DNA of 64,000 nt from Veillonella nakazawae (GTDB lineage: Bacteria; Bacillota; Negativicutes; Veillonellales; Veillonellaceae). The number at the start of each line of letters is the position of its first letter. Position 1 is the stretch's first letter. The position numbers and the translations under genes were made by a program. The notes beneath the pieces were generated by a model. That model saw nothing but the letters and a program-made list of their open reading frames with translations. It made no database searches and had not been told where the DNA came from. Where the stretch lies: the NCBI RefSeq assembly GCF_013393365.1, contig NZ_AP022321.1:1433501-1497500 (forward strand). Reading direction: 5' to 3'. Positions 55,966 to 64,000 of this stretch are shown piece by piece.

Positions 55966-58900
55966 TTATTGAATACTTGCCATGGATAGATAACAATATT
56001 CATAGAAGTGACCACGAAGGGCAATTAATTCTTCGTAAGTTCCATCTTCTATAATTTGACCTTTATCCATAAATAAGATACGGTCCATATGCTCTAATCC
56101 TTCTAACTGATGTGTAATATATAAGCATGTTTTATCCTGTACATATTCCATCAAATCACGATGCAGAGCCTTCCTCGTTACTTGGTCTAAACCTTCTAAT
56201 GGTTCATCTAACAAAACAACTTGAGGTTTTCGCAAGAATAGTCGAGCTAAAGCAACCCGTTGTCGTTCACCACCACTTAGGCCATGACCACCACTACCAA
56301 CAATCGTATGAATACCATCTGGCAAGCGTTCCACTACAGAGCGCAACGAAGCACAATCAATAGCATACTCTAAATCAGCTTCTAAAGCATCCGGTCTTGC
56401 TAGTCGAATATTATCTTCAAAGGACGCATGGAAAATATATGTATCTTGCGTTATCGTGCCTAAAGCATTACGCCATGTATCGATAGAAATATCCTTTAAC
56501 TCTACATCACCAACATGGATTGAGCCACTGTAGTCATATAATCGCTCAAGCATATTAAACAATGTAGTCTTACCAGATCCACTAGCGCCAACAATAGCAA
56601 TCGATTGACCTTGTTTAATGTCTAATCTAAGATGTTCATAAATACGACGATGCGCATCATAACCAAAGGATACATCAGTAAATGTAATCTCCCGATTAGC
56701 ATTAAATGGTTTTGGTGCGTTTGGTTCCACTACTGGAATTGGCTCATCTGCAAGTGCTATGAGACGACTTGTAGCCACTTTACTTTCAGCACCATGATGA
56801 ACGGCAGCAATCATAGGTTGTAAGGCCTCAAACCAAGCTTGTGTACCAATAGCAGCAACTGCTACCATAACACTGGCCCAAGCTCCGGTCAACGCATTGG
56901 CTGCCAATATGGCTACAATGACAACTGTAATTTGGACTCCACCTAGGAACAGCGTATTGCCTAAGTTCATGCCTCGCTCGATAATACCTTTATTAGCATC
57001 CACAGTACTCATCATATGTTGAATACGATCGTATACTAACTGTTCATTGCCGTAGCTAATGACATCCTCCAAGCTATCCATGGTATCACTTAATAAGGAT
57101 TTATATTCCCCTTGTTGAGGTCCAATCGCCGTCAACGATTGTTTGTTATGAGCATATACAACTAAAGGCAAAACTAGACCTAATATAAAGGCTGCTAAAA
57201 CTATAGGCGCAACCAAACTATTATCAATCGTAGATACACCATAGGCAACTAAAATAGTTAAAGTAATGGCTGCTGCAGGCGGAATCAACGTACGCAAGTA
57301 GAAAAATTGTAGTACCTCTATATCCCCCATAATACGGCCTAGCATATCCCCTGCGCCAAAACGTTTAAGAATAGCCGGCGCCAATGGTTCTAAATGAGCA
57401 TAAAACCATACACGCAAACCATACAGACCTTGGAACGCCATACGATGAGATGTATACCGTTCAAAATAACGACATACAGCACGACTGACACCAAAGAAGC
57501 GGACGCCCACAATAGCAAGGCTCAAATAAGTAAGACCCGGTTGCAATGCAGCTGATGCCAATAACCATGCAGACACAGTTAATAAGCCCACATTCATAAA
57601 TACCGTTAAGAATGTAAAAATCAAAGCTAATACTAACGACCACTTTGCAGGACTCAGTACAGTAAATAATAATTTCCATCCTTGTATGCCCGTCTTAGAA
57701 GTTGAAACCTCAGGAGTCTGTATTGTATCTTGCCCCAATACGTAAGCATCTTGATTATCTACACAAATTGAATTATCAATCTCTTCTCTATGTTCTAAGC
57801 TAAATGACTTTTCTGTTTTTAATTGTTCTTCGATAGTTGAAGAAAATTCACCTAAACCAGAGGTAACAAGGTCCTTAAAATAACCATCTACTGAGAGAAG
57901 CTTCGCATAAGAACCTTGTTGAATAATATGTCCATGTTTCAAAACGTATAGTGTAGATGCCCAATGCATCGTTTGTAGACGATGACCAATGATAATGACG
58001 ATTTTATTATCCATCAAACGTTTGATAGCACTGCTTATAATAGCTTCTGTTTTTACATCAAGATGTGCCGTCACCTCATCGAGAATTAACACTTGACCCT
58101 TTCGCAAAAATGCACGTGCTAAGGCAACCCGTTGACGCTCACCACCACTTAGACCTAAACCACCTTCTCCGATGACCGCATCAAGACCGTCAGCATGACG
58201 ACTGATGACATCTAAGAGTTGAACCTCTTTACAAGCATCAAGAATTTCTTTATCACTTACATCCATGCCAAAGGATAGAACCTCACGCAAGGTGCCTTTC
58301 ATAATGTGTGGATGTTGAGATACATAGGTAATTTGTTGGCGCCACCACTCAATATCGATGTCACATAGATCAAGACCATCTATAGTAACACTGCCTTTAG
58401 GAGCAGTCAAAAATCCCCCAATAATATGGGCAATTGTAGATTTCCCTGCCCCACTTTCACCAACAAGCATGATCGGAAAATTACGTTTAGCCACTAATGA
58501 AATATGTTGTACACCATTTTCACTATCTTCATAGGTAAACGTTAAATCCTTAATTTCAATTGCTTGTACCTTACCTTTAAGTTGAGATTGACCACCTATA
58601 GGCAGCGATGGCTGGCGATTCATAAACTCTTCGTATTTTAAAATCGAGGTCTTACCTGCCATACCCGTATGGAATGCAGCCCCCAATTGTCTAAATGGCG
58701 TATAGAACTCTGGCGCTAATAGCAAAATAAAGAAAGCTGAAAAGAATGAGATTTCACCATCCAATAATGTTAAGCCCAGGTATACCGCAATCAATGCTGT
58801 ACTAATAGTACTTACGAGCTCAAGAACTAGAGCAGATAAAAATGCCACACGCAATACTCGTAATGTAGAGTCTTTAAACTCCTCAGATAAACGACTAATA

Positions 58901-59553
58901 ACCTTAATTTGATCCTTTGCACGACCAAAAAGTTTTAATGTTGTAATACCTTGCAATACATCAAGAAAATGACCAGATAAGAAGCTCATACGCTCCCACT
59001 GTTCTTTATTAAGACGATCCGCTTGCTTACCAATTAAGATCATAAAGAATGGAATTAATGGTACGGTGATAATTAGAATGATACCAATAATAGGTAATGT
59101 ATCTACAATAGCAATCCCCATAATAAGAGGAATCATAATAGCATATAAAATTTGAGGAATATAACGAGCTACATAAGCATCTACTTGCTCTAATCCATCA
59201 GTAAGCATATGTATCACATCGCCATGGCGTTCCTTATGTTGCACACCAAGTTTAAACATATGCTCTAAGGCCCGTTCTCTAAAGGTTGCTTTTACTGCAC
59301 TACCTAATCGATTTGCTACGGATTCTTGTATATAATGTGCAAGCAATCTTACAATAATAGCAATTCCTAAATAGATAATAGAATACCTTTCATCATGTAA
59401 GGTATTCTCTGAAAATATAAAATTATTAATTAAGGTTCCAAAGAACCAAGCTTGCCCAACAATAGCCAAACTCTCTACTAAGCAGGTTAATCCAAGTAGT
59501 AATAGCTGACCTTTATGTTCTAGCAGCGCTTTAAAAGCAGTACGCTGTATCAT
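55966..59553 (-). CDS. cydDC: Fused CydD-CydC ABC exporter for cytochrome bd assembly
   Basis: 1195 residues, two complete half-transporters in one chain. CydD-like half (1-about 575): six helices, Walker A GESGAGKST (about 370), signature LSGGERQRVALARAFLRKG. Linker about 575-620 is polar. CydC-like half: WKLLFTVLSPAKWSLVLALI, GVRFFGVSRAVCRYFERYTS (the CydC signature), Walker A GASGSGKTT (about 990), signature LSGGERQRVALARLFLRKP. In E. coli these are two genes, cydD and cydC; the pair exports cysteine/glutathione and is needed for cytochrome bd. The gene follows cydAB on the same strand after a terminator, so it may have its own promoter. Start AGAGG-ATACT-ATG. Confidence 0.9.
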   Translation of the reverse strand: MIQRTAFKALLEHKGQLLLLGLTCLVESLAIVGQAWFFGTLINNFIFSENTLHDERYSIIYLGIAIIVRLLAHYIQESVANRLGSAVKATFRERALEHMFKLGVQHKERHGDVIHMLTDGLEQVDAYVARYIPQILYAIMIPLIMGIAIVDTLPIIGIILIITVPLIPFFMILIGKQADRLNKEQWERMSFLSGHFLDVLQGITTLKLFGRAKDQIKVISRLSEEFKDSTLRVLRVAFLSALVLELVSTISTALIAVYLGLTLLDGEISFFSAFFILLLAPEFYTPFRQLGAAFHTGMAGKTSILKYEEFMNRQPSLPIGGQSQLKGKVQAIEIKDLTFTYEDSENGVQHISLVAKRNFPIMLVGESGAGKSTIAHIIGGFLTAPKGSVTIDGLDLCDIDIEWWRQQITYVSQHPHIMKGTLREVLSFGMDVSDKEILDACKEVQLLDVISRHADGLDAVIGEGGLGLSGGERQRVALARAFLRKGQVLILDEVTAHLDVKTEAIISSAIKRLMDNKIVIIIGHRLQTMHWASTLYVLKHGHIIQQGSYAKLLSVDGYFKDLVTSGLGEFSSTIEEQLKTEKSFSLEHREEIDNSICVDNQDAYVLGQDTIQTPEVSTSKTGIQGWKLLFTVLSPAKWSLVLALIFTFLTVFMNVGLLTVSAWLLASAALQPGLTYLSLAIVGVRFFGVSRAVCRYFERYTSHRMAFQGLYGLRVWFYAHLEPLAPAILKRFGAGDMLGRIMGDIEVLQFFYLRTLIPPAAAITLTILVAYGVSTIDNSLVAPIVLAAFILGLVLPLVVYAHNKQSLTAIGPQQGEYKSLLSDTMDSLEDVISYGNEQLVYDRIQHMMSTVDANKGIIERGMNLGNTLFLGGVQITVVIVAILAANALTGAWASVMVAVAAIGTQAWFEALQPMIAAVHHGAESKVATSRLIALADEPIPVVEPNAPKPFNANREITFTDVSFGYDAHRRIYEHLRLDIKQGQSIAIVGASGSGKTTLFNMLERLYDYSGSIHVGDVELKDISIDTWRNALGTITQDTYIFHASFEDNIRLARPDALEADLEYAIDCASLRSVVERLPDGIHTIVGSGGHGLSGGERQRVALARLFLRKPQVVLLDEPLEGLDQVTRKALHRDLMEYVQDKTCLYITHQLEGLEHMDRILFMDKGQIIEDGTYEELIALRGHFYEYCYLSMASIQ

Positions 59554-59699
59554 AGTATCCTCTACGGTAAAACTATTAAGAATATAAAATTAAATCGATT
59601 AGACTACCCCTAACTAAGTCTAAATTAAATTTTATTTAAATATAATCTAAGTTAGTCCAAGTGAATCTAAATTTATCAATATCATATCCATCTTACCAC
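59554..59699. other. Region upstream of cydDC with TTAGAYT repeats
   Basis: Very AT-rich. On the minus strand three near-copies of (A/C)TTAGA(T/C)T occur between about 59600 and 59670, two of them in an imperfect inverted arrangement (ACTAACTTAGA against TTAGTTAG). They may be operator sites for cydDC; no -10/-35 pair is clear. Confidence 0.3.
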
Positions 59700-59730
59700 A
59701 AAAAAGAGGCGTGCCGCTACGACACGCCTC
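59700..59730 (-). terminator. Terminator after cydAB
   Basis: GC-rich stem GAGGCGTG / CACGCCTC (59706-59713 with 59723-59730), followed by T-run on the minus strand. It lies about 50 bases past the cydB stop. Confidence 0.88.
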
Positions 59731-59779
59731 ACATTGAGACCTAAATTTTACAACTCACCAGAGTTATAAAGCTATTCTA

Positions 59780-60799
59780 TTAATAGTGTAAGTCTTTTTC
59801 AGATACACGATGACGGAATGTCCAGTATACCCAGATTTGGTAAGCCAAGATAATTGGCACAAATACAAAGGCTACACAAGTCATCAATGTCAATGTGTAA
59901 GTAGAGTTACTTGCATTTGCAATAGTTAAGCTCCACTCAGGATTCAAAGAAGAAACCATGATGCGAGGGAACAAACCAGCAAAGTAAGCAGCCGTTACAG
60001 AAATAACGGATAAGGAGCTGAATACAAAGCCCCATTTTGTATTACGAGTACGTGTTGCGCCCCAAGAAATGAGGAAGAACACGATTGCCAACGCAAAGCA
60101 AATAATTGCTAATACAGAGTTAAACAAATCTGTAAATACATAAGTTGCACCTACCAATGCTAATGCACCGATAGCTGTAGGAACACCTACTACTAAGGAA
60201 GCTGCACGAGCGCGTTCAGAAACAGCACCAGCAGTTTTGATAGAAGTGAACAAGCCACCATGGTATGTGAATACCAAGATAAACGCAATGCCACAAAGTA
60301 CTGTGTATGGGCTTAACAAATCAAAGAATGTGCCTACATATGTCATGCTTGCATCAATTGGAGTACCTTGAATCAAGTTACCAACTGTAACGCCCCACAA
60401 CAATGCAGGAATCAAGGAACCAAAGAAGATGCAGTAGTCAAAAGTTTTACGCCATAACAAGTTAGGGCTCTTGGAGCGGAATTCAAAAGATACGCCACGG
60501 ATAATAAGAGCCGCAAGCATTAAGAATAACGCTAAATAGAAACCACTAAACAACGTAGCATATACATGAGGGAAGGATGCAAATAATGCACCACCAGCAG
60601 TGATCATCCATACCTCGTTACCATCCCAAACAGGACCCAAGGCATTGATCATTTGACGACGTTCAACGTCAGTTTTACCGATGAATGGTAATAAAATACC
60701 AGTACCATAGTCAAAACCTTCTAATAAGAAGAAGCCAGCGAATAGTACAGTAATTAAAATAAACCATACCACTTCAAGGTTATTAAAAATTAATTCCAT
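59780..60799 (-). CDS. cydB: Cytochrome bd ubiquinol/menaquinol oxidase subunit II
   Basis: 339 residues, about eight helices. FAGFFLLEGFDYGTGILLPF and GNEVWMITAGGALFASFPHV are the CydB signatures. It supports heme and oxygen chemistry with CydA in the inner membrane. Start lies in the end of cydA (10-base overlap), so they are coupled. Confidence 0.95.
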   Translation of the reverse strand: MELIFNNLEVVWFILITVLFAGFFLLEGFDYGTGILLPFIGKTDVERRQMINALGPVWDGNEVWMITAGGALFASFPHVYATLFSGFYLALFLMLAALIIRGVSFEFRSKSPNLLWRKTFDYCIFFGSLIPALLWGVTVGNLIQGTPIDASMTYVGTFFDLLSPYTVLCGIAFILVFTYHGGLFTSIKTAGAVSERARAASLVVGVPTAIGALALVGATYVFTDLFNSVLAIICFALAIVFFLISWGATRTRNTKWGFVFSSLSVISVTAAYFAGLFPRIMVSSLNPEWSLTIANASNSTYTLTLMTCVAFVFVPIILAYQIWVYWTFRHRVSEKDLHY

Positions 60800-62178
60800 A
60801 ATCTCGCCTCCTCTTTTTCAACTACATCGTGAGATGGATTGCCATCTGGACCTTTTTTGATGTGTTCTACAGCAAGGTAGAGAGCTGCAATAGCTGCTAC
60901 GATATACACAACTGTGAAGCCGATGATAGTAGTCATAATTTCTGGAGCTGTAACGGATTTAGAAGCACCGTCTACAGTTAATTGCAAGCCATTTACAAGC
61001 CATGGTTGACGACCTGCTTCTGCTACAAACCAACCTGTGGAATGAGCAATGAATGGCAATGGCAATGTCCAGAACATAATTTTTAAGAATGTGCGATTTC
61101 CAACCAATTTGTCTTTTGCATTAAGGATAAGACCTACGAATGCAACAAGCAACATAATGGAACCAGCTGCAACCATGACACGGAATGTCCAGAAGATTGC
61201 TGGAACATCTGGAATATAGTTACCAGGACCGTATTGAGCCTCGGATTTGGCTTGAAGATCTTTAATACCTTCTACTTTACCAGAAGTAAAGGAGTTTTGA
61301 GTTAAGAAGGACAAACCACCAGGGATTTCAAGTGCACCCGTATTCTTTTGAGCTTTAGTATCAATGTTAGCTACCAAAGAGAATGGAGCAGGATCTTGTG
61401 TTTCCCACAATGCTTCCATAGCAGCCATTTTCATAGGTTGTACTTTTGTAATGTATTGACCTTGATGATGACCTGCCAAAGCGCCTAAAGTACCGAATAC
61501 AAGAGCAATAACCATGCCCCATTTAGCAGAACGACGGTAGAAGTCTGTCGCATTGTTGCGCAATAAGTGCCAAGCACTGATGGCCATGATAATTACGCCT
61601 GCTGTTAATAAACCATTTAACACGATATGGAAGAATTGGCCTGGTACATAACCATTTTGAACAATTGTTAAGAAATTATCCATTTCTGCACGGCCATTAC
61701 GGATTACATAACCTACAGGATGTTGCATGAAGGAGTTTGCTACGAGAATCCAGAATGCGGATAGGTTTGTACCTAATGCCACCAACGTAGCTACAAGAGC
61801 GTGAACAGTTTTATTCAAACGGTCCCAACCGAAGATCCATACACCCATGAATGTAGATTCCAAGAAAAATGCCATTAATGCTTCAAGGGCCAATGGAGCG
61901 CCGAAAATGTCACCCATAAAACGAGAATATTCTGCCCAGTTCATACCGAAATGGAATTCCTGAACAATACCAGTTACCACACCCATAGCAAAGTTAATTA
62001 GGAACAATTTGCCCCAGAATTTTGCCATTTTTTTGTATACTTCTTTACCAGTAGACACATATGTCCACTCCAAGATAGCTACAGTCACTGTCATGCCTAG
62101 TGTGAACGGCACAAACAACCAGTGATAGATAGATGTTAGCGCAAATTGTAATCGAGCTAAATCTACAGCTTCAAACAT
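60790..62178 (-). CDS. cydA: Cytochrome bd oxidase subunit I
   Basis: 462 residues. His19 (heme b595/d ligand position) is in LTSIYHWLFVPFTLG, the proton-path Glu pair in MAFFLESTFMGVWIF, and GWFVAEAGRQPWLVNG is the conserved quinol-side GRQPW motif. Shorter than E. coli CydA (522), so it has the short Q-loop. It reduces oxygen to water with quinol at high affinity; in an anaerobe this protects from oxygen. Between rrf2 (72 bases) and cydB. Confidence 0.96.
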   Translation of the reverse strand: MFEAVDLARLQFALTSIYHWLFVPFTLGMTVTVAILEWTYVSTGKEVYKKMAKFWGKLFLINFAMGVVTGIVQEFHFGMNWAEYSRFMGDIFGAPLALEALMAFFLESTFMGVWIFGWDRLNKTVHALVATLVALGTNLSAFWILVANSFMQHPVGYVIRNGRAEMDNFLTIVQNGYVPGQFFHIVLNGLLTAGVIIMAISAWHLLRNNATDFYRRSAKWGMVIALVFGTLGALAGHHQGQYITKVQPMKMAAMEALWETQDPAPFSLVANIDTKAQKNTGALEIPGGLSFLTQNSFTSGKVEGIKDLQAKSEAQYGPGNYIPDVPAIFWTFRVMVAAGSIMLLVAFVGLILNAKDKLVGNRTFLKIMFWTLPLPFIAHSTGWFVAEAGRQPWLVNGLQLTVDGASKSVTAPEIMTTIIGFTVVYIVAAIAALYLAVEHIKKGPDGNPSHDVVEKEEARLWN

Positions 62179-62250
62179 GTGTTTTCCTCCTTAGAATAAA
62201 ATACCTACATCACTTGATGAGCTTTCGCTAAAAACCTTGAATCATTGCGC

Positions 62251-62694
62251 TTATGAATATGGCAACGCTTCAGACGCAATCAACTGTTCACGTTGGGCAA
62301 GAGTTTTAAAGTTAACCAGCTCCAACTGATTGATTAATTGGTCCTGAATTGTTCCCATCGCTTCATTGATAGCACAATGTCCCATACAAGACTTAGAGCA
62401 AGAACCTACATCATATAAACACCGTTGTAAATACGCATCCCCTTCTACCGCTCTAATTACATCGAGCAATGAAATCTCTTGAGGGTCTCGATTGAGGGCA
62501 AACCCACCATCTACACCACGAAAGGATTTCATAATCCCAGCTGCAATGAGACTACGCATAATCTTGAGCAAAAATCGTTCTGGAATCAATTCTTGCTCAG
62601 CCAATACAGAACCCGTTAGCTTCGTTCCCGAAGGTAAGAGCGCCATATGTAAGACCATGCGAAATGCATAATCCGTGGCCTGATTTAACTTCAT
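62251..62694 (-). CDS. Rrf2-family transcriptional regulator
   Basis: 147 residues from ATG 62694 (AGGAG 5 bases upstream); the longer frame to 62760 runs through the promoter. N-terminal winged helix MKLNQATDYAFRMVLHMALL, then RFLLKIMRSLIAAGIMKSFR and GGFALNRDPQEISLLDVIRA. Cys at 92, 99, 103 and 107 are near the IscR/NsrR cluster-binding positions, so it may hold an Fe-S cluster that senses oxygen, NO or iron. It is first in a likely rrf2-cydA-cydB transcript, suggesting it controls the oxidase. Confidence 0.88.
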   Translation of the reverse strand: MKLNQATDYAFRMVLHMALLPSGTKLTGSVLAEQELIPERFLLKIMRSLIAAGIMKSFRGVDGGFALNRDPQEISLLDVIRAVEGDAYLQRCLYDVGSCSKSCMGHCAINEAMGTIQDQLINQLELVNFKTLAQREQLIASEALPYS

Positions 62695-62739
62695 AAGGTC
62701 TCCTTTCTCGTGCACTCGGACAAACGTATTACTAAATCT

Positions 62740-62782
62740 AGTATAATCGAAATAAAACAATACTGCAATGGTATTGTTTTAT
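62740..62782 (-). promoter_or_regulatory. rrf2-cyd promoter with overlapping 12-bp-arm palindrome
   Basis: Promoter on the minus strand: -35 TTGCAG (62763-62768), 17-base spacer, -10 TATACT (62740-62745). A perfect inverted repeat ATAAAACAATAC - 7 bases - GTATTGTTTTAT (62752-62763 with 62771-62782) covers the -35 and part of the spacer. It has the form of an operator; Rrf2 itself is the obvious candidate ligand. Confidence 0.65.
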
Positions 62783-62877
62783 ATATTGAGAATTAGCATA
62801 TATAAATTTTAAGCCTATAAATTAGATTATACCTGAATATTTTTATATCCATAAAATCACTTTTTGATTTATATTAT

Positions 62878-62908
62878 CAAAAAAGACTGCCCACGTATGA
62901 GCAGTCTT
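62878..62908 (-). terminator. Terminator after moaB/mogA
   Basis: 8-bp stem AAGACTGC / GCAGTCTT (62883-62890 with 62901-62908), 10-base loop, followed by T6 on the minus strand. Confidence 0.85.
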
Positions 62909-62914
62909 AATTTA

Positions 62915-63409
62915 TTATTTTGTAATTTCACGAACAAGATGTGCCATTTCAGGAATGATGAGTTTACCCATTGCCAAAGTAACAGCACCTACAGAGCCAG
63001 GAACAGAGAACATTAACGTATTATTGTTCACCCCTGCTTCTGCACGAGAAGCCATTGCCTTAGTCCCAATATCTTCTGTATAGGACAAATATCTAAATAT
63101 TTCCCCGAAACCAGGGATATGTTTCTCATAGAGACTATTAGCTGCTTCAATTGTTACATCACGCTTAGCAATTCCCGTACCACCTGTAGAGATGATAACA
63201 TCAATAGATTCATCATTACACCATGGGATCATTGCATTTCTGATTTCATTGTAATCATCAATGACAATTTTACGATCTGCCACAATATGGTCTGCTTGTT
63301 CTAAAAATTCTTGTACTTTATTACCGCCTTTATCAGTTTCAAAGGTACGCGTATCAGAAACTGTTAAAATAGCAACACGCAAAGGTCTTGCTAATACTTC
63401 GTAAGACAT
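62915..63409 (-). CDS. Molybdenum cofactor biosynthesis protein MoaB/MogA type
   Basis: 164 residues from ATG 63409 (AGGAGGAACT-ATG). Core motifs VAILTVSDTRTFETDKGGNK, IISTGGTGIAKRDVTIEAAN and NNTLMFSVPGSVGAVTLAMG are those of the MogA/MoaB fold. It adenylylates molybdopterin (MogA activity) or the MoaB-type equivalent; the two names cannot be separated here. It lies 8 bases after the deacetylase gene. No other moa gene is in view. Confidence 0.88.
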   Translation of the reverse strand: MSYEVLARPLRVAILTVSDTRTFETDKGGNKVQEFLEQADHIVADRKIVIDDYNEIRNAMIPWCNDESIDVIISTGGTGIAKRDVTIEAANSLYEKHIPGFGEIFRYLSYTEDIGTKAMASRAEAGVNNNTLMFSVPGSVGAVTLAMGKLIIPEMAHLVREITK

Positions 63410-63417
63410 AGTTCCTC

Positions 63418-64000
63418 CTAGAATAACGGAATAATAGATGCTAATGTAGGCCATCCATTATCACGTAAAAAATCACGTAATGACCATGTATAGTGAATAA
63501 ATGGTGCACAATGTAGGCGTAACCAGAACGATAAGTACGGTGTGTCACCTTGGAATATAGCCAATCGATTTAAGGCATATAAATTATCGCCTGGCTGTAC
63601 TGTACCTGGTTGTACTGTGAAAGCCATTTTGTAACCAGATTGTTTAGTTACATATTGAACGAGCATATCGTTAAACCCACCAGGATATGCTAGATACTCA
63701 ATAGGCTCACCCAAAATCCCCTCCAAAGAAATCTTCCCTCCAAGAAGAGCATCTGGTAATTCGGTAGGGTCAATTTTTGTTAAGATTTTATGATGATTTG
63801 TATGGCCTTGAATATCAAATCCACCCGCTTCCATTTGGTGCATTTGTTCTGTAGAAACAAAACCAGGCGTATTAGCTGCATCACTAATCATAAACAAGGT
63901 AGCCTTCATGTTGTATTCCTTTAAAATAGGCAATACATTTTTATAGTTATCTACATAGCCATCATCAAAGGTGATAACAATTGGCTTATTAGGTAATTCA
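63418..64000 (-). CDS. Polysaccharide deacetylase (NodB domain), C-terminal part (cut by right edge)
   Basis: About 194 residues are visible; the frame is open to base 64000, so the N terminus is missing. The NodB domain is clear: VITFDDGYVDNYKNVLPIL (Asp-Asp), GHTNHH (His-x-x-x-His zinc ligands) and YLAYPGGFND. It ends after RDFLRDNGWPTLASIIPLF. Such enzymes remove acetyl from N-acetylglucosamine in peptidoglycan or poly-GlcNAc. Substrate unknown. The missing N terminus could carry a signal peptide or anchor. Confidence 0.9.
   Translation of the reverse strand, partial: ELPNKPIVITFDDGYVDNYKNVLPILKEYNMKATLFMISDAANTPGFVSTEQMHQMEAGGFDIQGHTNHHKILTKIDPTELPDALLGGKISLEGILGEPIEYLAYPGGFNDMLVQYVTKQSGYKMAFTVQPGTVQPGDNLYALNRLAIFQGDTPYLSFWLRLHCAPFIHYTWSLRDFLRDNGWPTLASIIPLF

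Noticed and set aside
62695..62760. Longer Rrf2 start
   Set aside because: It would include the promoter and operator; ATG 62694 with AGGAG gives the normal Rrf2 N terminus.
1..64000. CRISPR arrays, tRNA/rRNA genes, prophage or toxin-antitoxin loci
   Set aside because: I looked for spaced direct repeats, tRNA-like cloverleaf and CCA ends, phage structural genes and small paired genes and saw none I could support.

Overview
The window looks like a Veillonella-type chromosome (Negativicutes: Firmicutes with an outer membrane). The DNA is AT-rich and the ribosome binding sites are strong and Firmicute-like (AGGAGG). The genes encode an outer membrane (BamA, TamB, TolC, an MlaEFD lipid transporter) next to Firmicute-style genes (DivIC, YabR-like S1 protein, FtsH-Hpt-TilS, GreA-LysS, CoaX-BirA). 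The genus call is inference from gene content; no rRNA or tRNA lies in the window. Nearly all genes are on the minus strand; only a threonine/serine exporter, a pyridoxal kinase-like gene and a DUF805 gene read on the plus strand.

Layout from left to right. (1) 1-16.5 kb is an envelope supercluster, transcribed leftward: murA, an mreB-like gene with a long basic N-terminal extension, a secreted AMIN/phosphodiester-glycosidase-like protein, a tiny secreted biotinyl/lipoyl-like domain, a secreted S55 (SpoIVB-type) protein, mlaE, mlaF, mlaD, tolC, tamB, bamA (cut by the left edge). The Mla, TolC, TamB and Bam parts together cover lipid, efflux and outer membrane protein traffic across the envelope. 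(2) 16.7-24.4 kb: glpX, transaldolase-like fsa/tal and serS, a CDF cation transporter, guanine deaminase and a PLP ornithine/lysine/arginine decarboxylase. (3) 24.6-36.6 kb: housekeeping genes lysS, greA, dusB, coaX, birA, thrE-like exporter (+), ftsH, hpt, tilS, ppx, S1 protein, divIC. (4) 36.7-42.9 kb: an L-2-hydroxyacid dehydrogenase, GlsB-type membrane protein plus an unknown anchored protein, and an overlapping ABC-F/folE-folP-folB-folK run. (5) 43-51.4 kb: a peptide-uptake region, oppBCDF, a signal-less class A beta-lactamase-like hydrolase, oppA, then an LD-carboxypeptidase and an M20 amidohydrolase; the set suggests import and processing of (muro)peptides. (6) 51.5-55.8 kb: pdxY-like kinase and DUF805 (+), an intact 1470-bp IS3-family element, and an unknown membrane protein. 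(7) 56-62.8 kb: cytochrome bd oxidase (cydA, cydB), its assembly exporter as a fused cydDC gene, and an Rrf2 regulator at the head of the cyd transcript. (8) 62.9 kb to the end: moaB/mogA-like and a polysaccharide deacetylase cut by the right edge.

The most unusual signals are these. The IS element sits exactly in the loop of a bidirectional terminator. A 48-bp perfect palindrome made from the same IS end sits inside the glpX terminator 36 kb away. The IS carries a hairpin that would hide the transposase ribosome binding site. A cytoplasmic protein with all four class A beta-lactamase motifs is embedded in an opp operon. The S55 protein has its Ser and His motifs in the reverse of the SpoIVB order, next to a secreted biotinyl-like domain that lacks the lysine. 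A 12-bp-arm palindrome overlaps the -35 of the rrf2-cydAB promoter. I did not find a CRISPR array, prophage or obvious defence island.
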